From NCBI GenBank assembly GCA_039090855.1, contig CM077006.1:51655336-51719335 (forward strand): a stretch of DNA of 64,000 nucleotides. The letters run 5' to 3'. The stretch comes from Macrothele yani. Lineage: Eukaryota > Arthropoda > Arachnida > Araneae > Macrothelidae. Positions 62,861 to 64,000 of the stretch are shown piece after piece (position 1 is the first letter of the stretch; each line of letters begins with the position of its first letter). The notes below the pieces were generated by a model. The model searched no databases, had not been told where the DNA came from, and worked only from the letters and a program-made list of their open reading frames with translations. A program made the translations under genes and the position numbers.

Positions 62861-64000
62861 TTAAGGCAAAACTTTTGCATAATGAATGAAAAAAATGACT
62901 AAAATTGTTTTGGTGATCAATAATAGAATATATAACACTACATTTCATTAAATTAAATTAGAAAATGCCCCAAACCTCACAAATTTTAATCGTTGCATAA
63001 GGAACAATATAATCATAAGGTTCCTTAAATACGCTTTGTATGTTTCATTTGACATATCATTAAATGAATATTTCAAGAAATAGTACCTGGTCTGACGTAG
63101 TTCAAAATAAAATGTACAAAAGTTAATAACGGTTGGGTACATAATGCAAATACAGTGAAACCTGGGTTGTATGTTTTTCTATGTGGTCTTAAAAAACATA
63201 AATGAAATTCCAAGAGGTTAATAAATAGTATTGTTAAATTTATGCTTTAAATAAGATGTTCCTTAATAATGATCTATTTAAATTCAAATTGGTAGTCAGG
63301 AAAGAAAAACATGAGTGTTACAAATTATAATATATTTTATCACATAAAAGTCTGTGAAAAACAAGCTTTTCTTTTAATGATTCTCTCGGTCTATAAAAAT
63401 CCTGATTCCATAGATCAAAAAAAATCCTCACAACTAAAAATCTGAGACCATTGCTTCAGTATGGAACTCATTAATTAACAGCTTTCTTCTTCTTCTGTGG
63501 ATCCTAAGTGCATTCATTTTAAAACCAGAATGTTGAAAATTGAAGACACATTCAAGATTCTATTCTATTATGCCAGAGAATAGTGGAGCCACAAGGTTAC
63601 GTCTTTGGGATTTAACAATTTTTTAAATACAGCATATGTGTGTGTGTGTGTGTGTCATGAAACCTATTTTTCATGGAAACCGAATGTTTCCATATGTTGA
63701 ATGTAAACAACATACTCTTATCTGATACGACAATGTTTAACTTTGGCTGCACCAACTCGTCAGCGCTGTCTCAATTCTCTCAACGTTGTAACACATTGAG
63801 TTACATATAAAAGAAACAAAGAGCCATTTATTGTTGATAATCTGAAATTCAAATTTTAACTTATAAACATAAAACGTGTATAAATGAATTATGTATAACA
63901 GAGTTAAAAGCGATAGAAACTATAGTGAAATATTGGGACTAATGCAGAAGTGCATGTAAAAGAGATAAACATATAACTGAGGTTCCACTGTACTTTCAAT
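62861..64000. other. AT-rich sequence with a (TG)n tract
   Basis: (TG)n at 63638-63654. No gene or element ends recognised up to the window edge. Confidence 0.45.

Overview
The window is eukaryotic, from a large, intron-rich animal genome saturated with transposable elements. The transposon mix (many Tc1-like DD34E elements, several mariners, Penelope-like retroelements, RTE-like and R4/Dong-like LINEs, hAT-like and foldback non-autonomous elements, a Helitron-like element, tRNA-derived SINEs) fits an arthropod, perhaps a chelicerate. The species cannot be fixed from sequence alone. No bacterial features, CRISPR arrays or convincing rRNA or tRNA genes were seen.

Only one host-gene candidate stands out, on the minus strand and spread over about 40 kb. 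Three exons join with compatible splice phases: exon A (59830-59542), exon B (38779-38638) and a very long exon C (23628-19258). Exon C encodes a coiled-coil N-terminal part, a 72-residue tandem duplication, a CPVC motif, and about 37 tandem copies of a 15-residue unit with consensus CKEMIANRDEHSSSV. Four to five more units follow in another frame after a seven-T homopolymer. The family is not recognised. All other sequence between the exons is transposon-filled intron.

Layout. 1-8.3 kb: two Tc1 copies of one family flank a Penelope-like element (PLE) with inverted 3' ends. The PLE was invaded by a mariner, itself invaded by a hAT-like element, and by a second Tc1. 8.4-9.7 kb: solo LTR. 9.8-16 kb: Tc1 remnant, a compound tRNA-like repeat with target duplication, a long-TIR Tc1 carrying a SINE, and a degraded Ty3/gypsy-like copy. 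16.3-18.3 kb: two mariners abutting at one TA. 18.3-23.6 kb: host exon C. 23.8-28.2 kb: R4/Dong-like LINE bounded by (TAA)n, plus a second fragment. 28.6-32 kb: repeat family with about 148-bp internal tandem units. 32-36 kb: two Tc1 elements, one with a hAT-like insert. 36.4-38.2 kb: foldback element splitting an unknown ORF remnant, then a small TIR element. 38.6 kb: host exon B. 38.9-41.2 kb: Helitron-like element carrying a nearly intact Tc1. 42-54 kb: (TA)n-bounded mosaic of PLE and RTE copies with large palindromes, plus a Tc1 carrying a SINE. 54-59 kb: inverted-repeat elements, Tc1 remnants, minisatellites. 59.5-59.8 kb: host exon A. 60-64 kb: SINE, a 110-116 bp minisatellite split by an RTE fragment, and AT-rich sequence.

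Almost every transposase or polymerase gene is broken by stops, frameshifts or nested insertions. The main exception is an RTE-like reverse transcriptase ORF (43656-45932) that is open for 758 codons but lacks its 5' endonuclease part. The region is best read as introns of one unfamiliar gene colonised by successive transposon waves; the nesting order gives relative ages.
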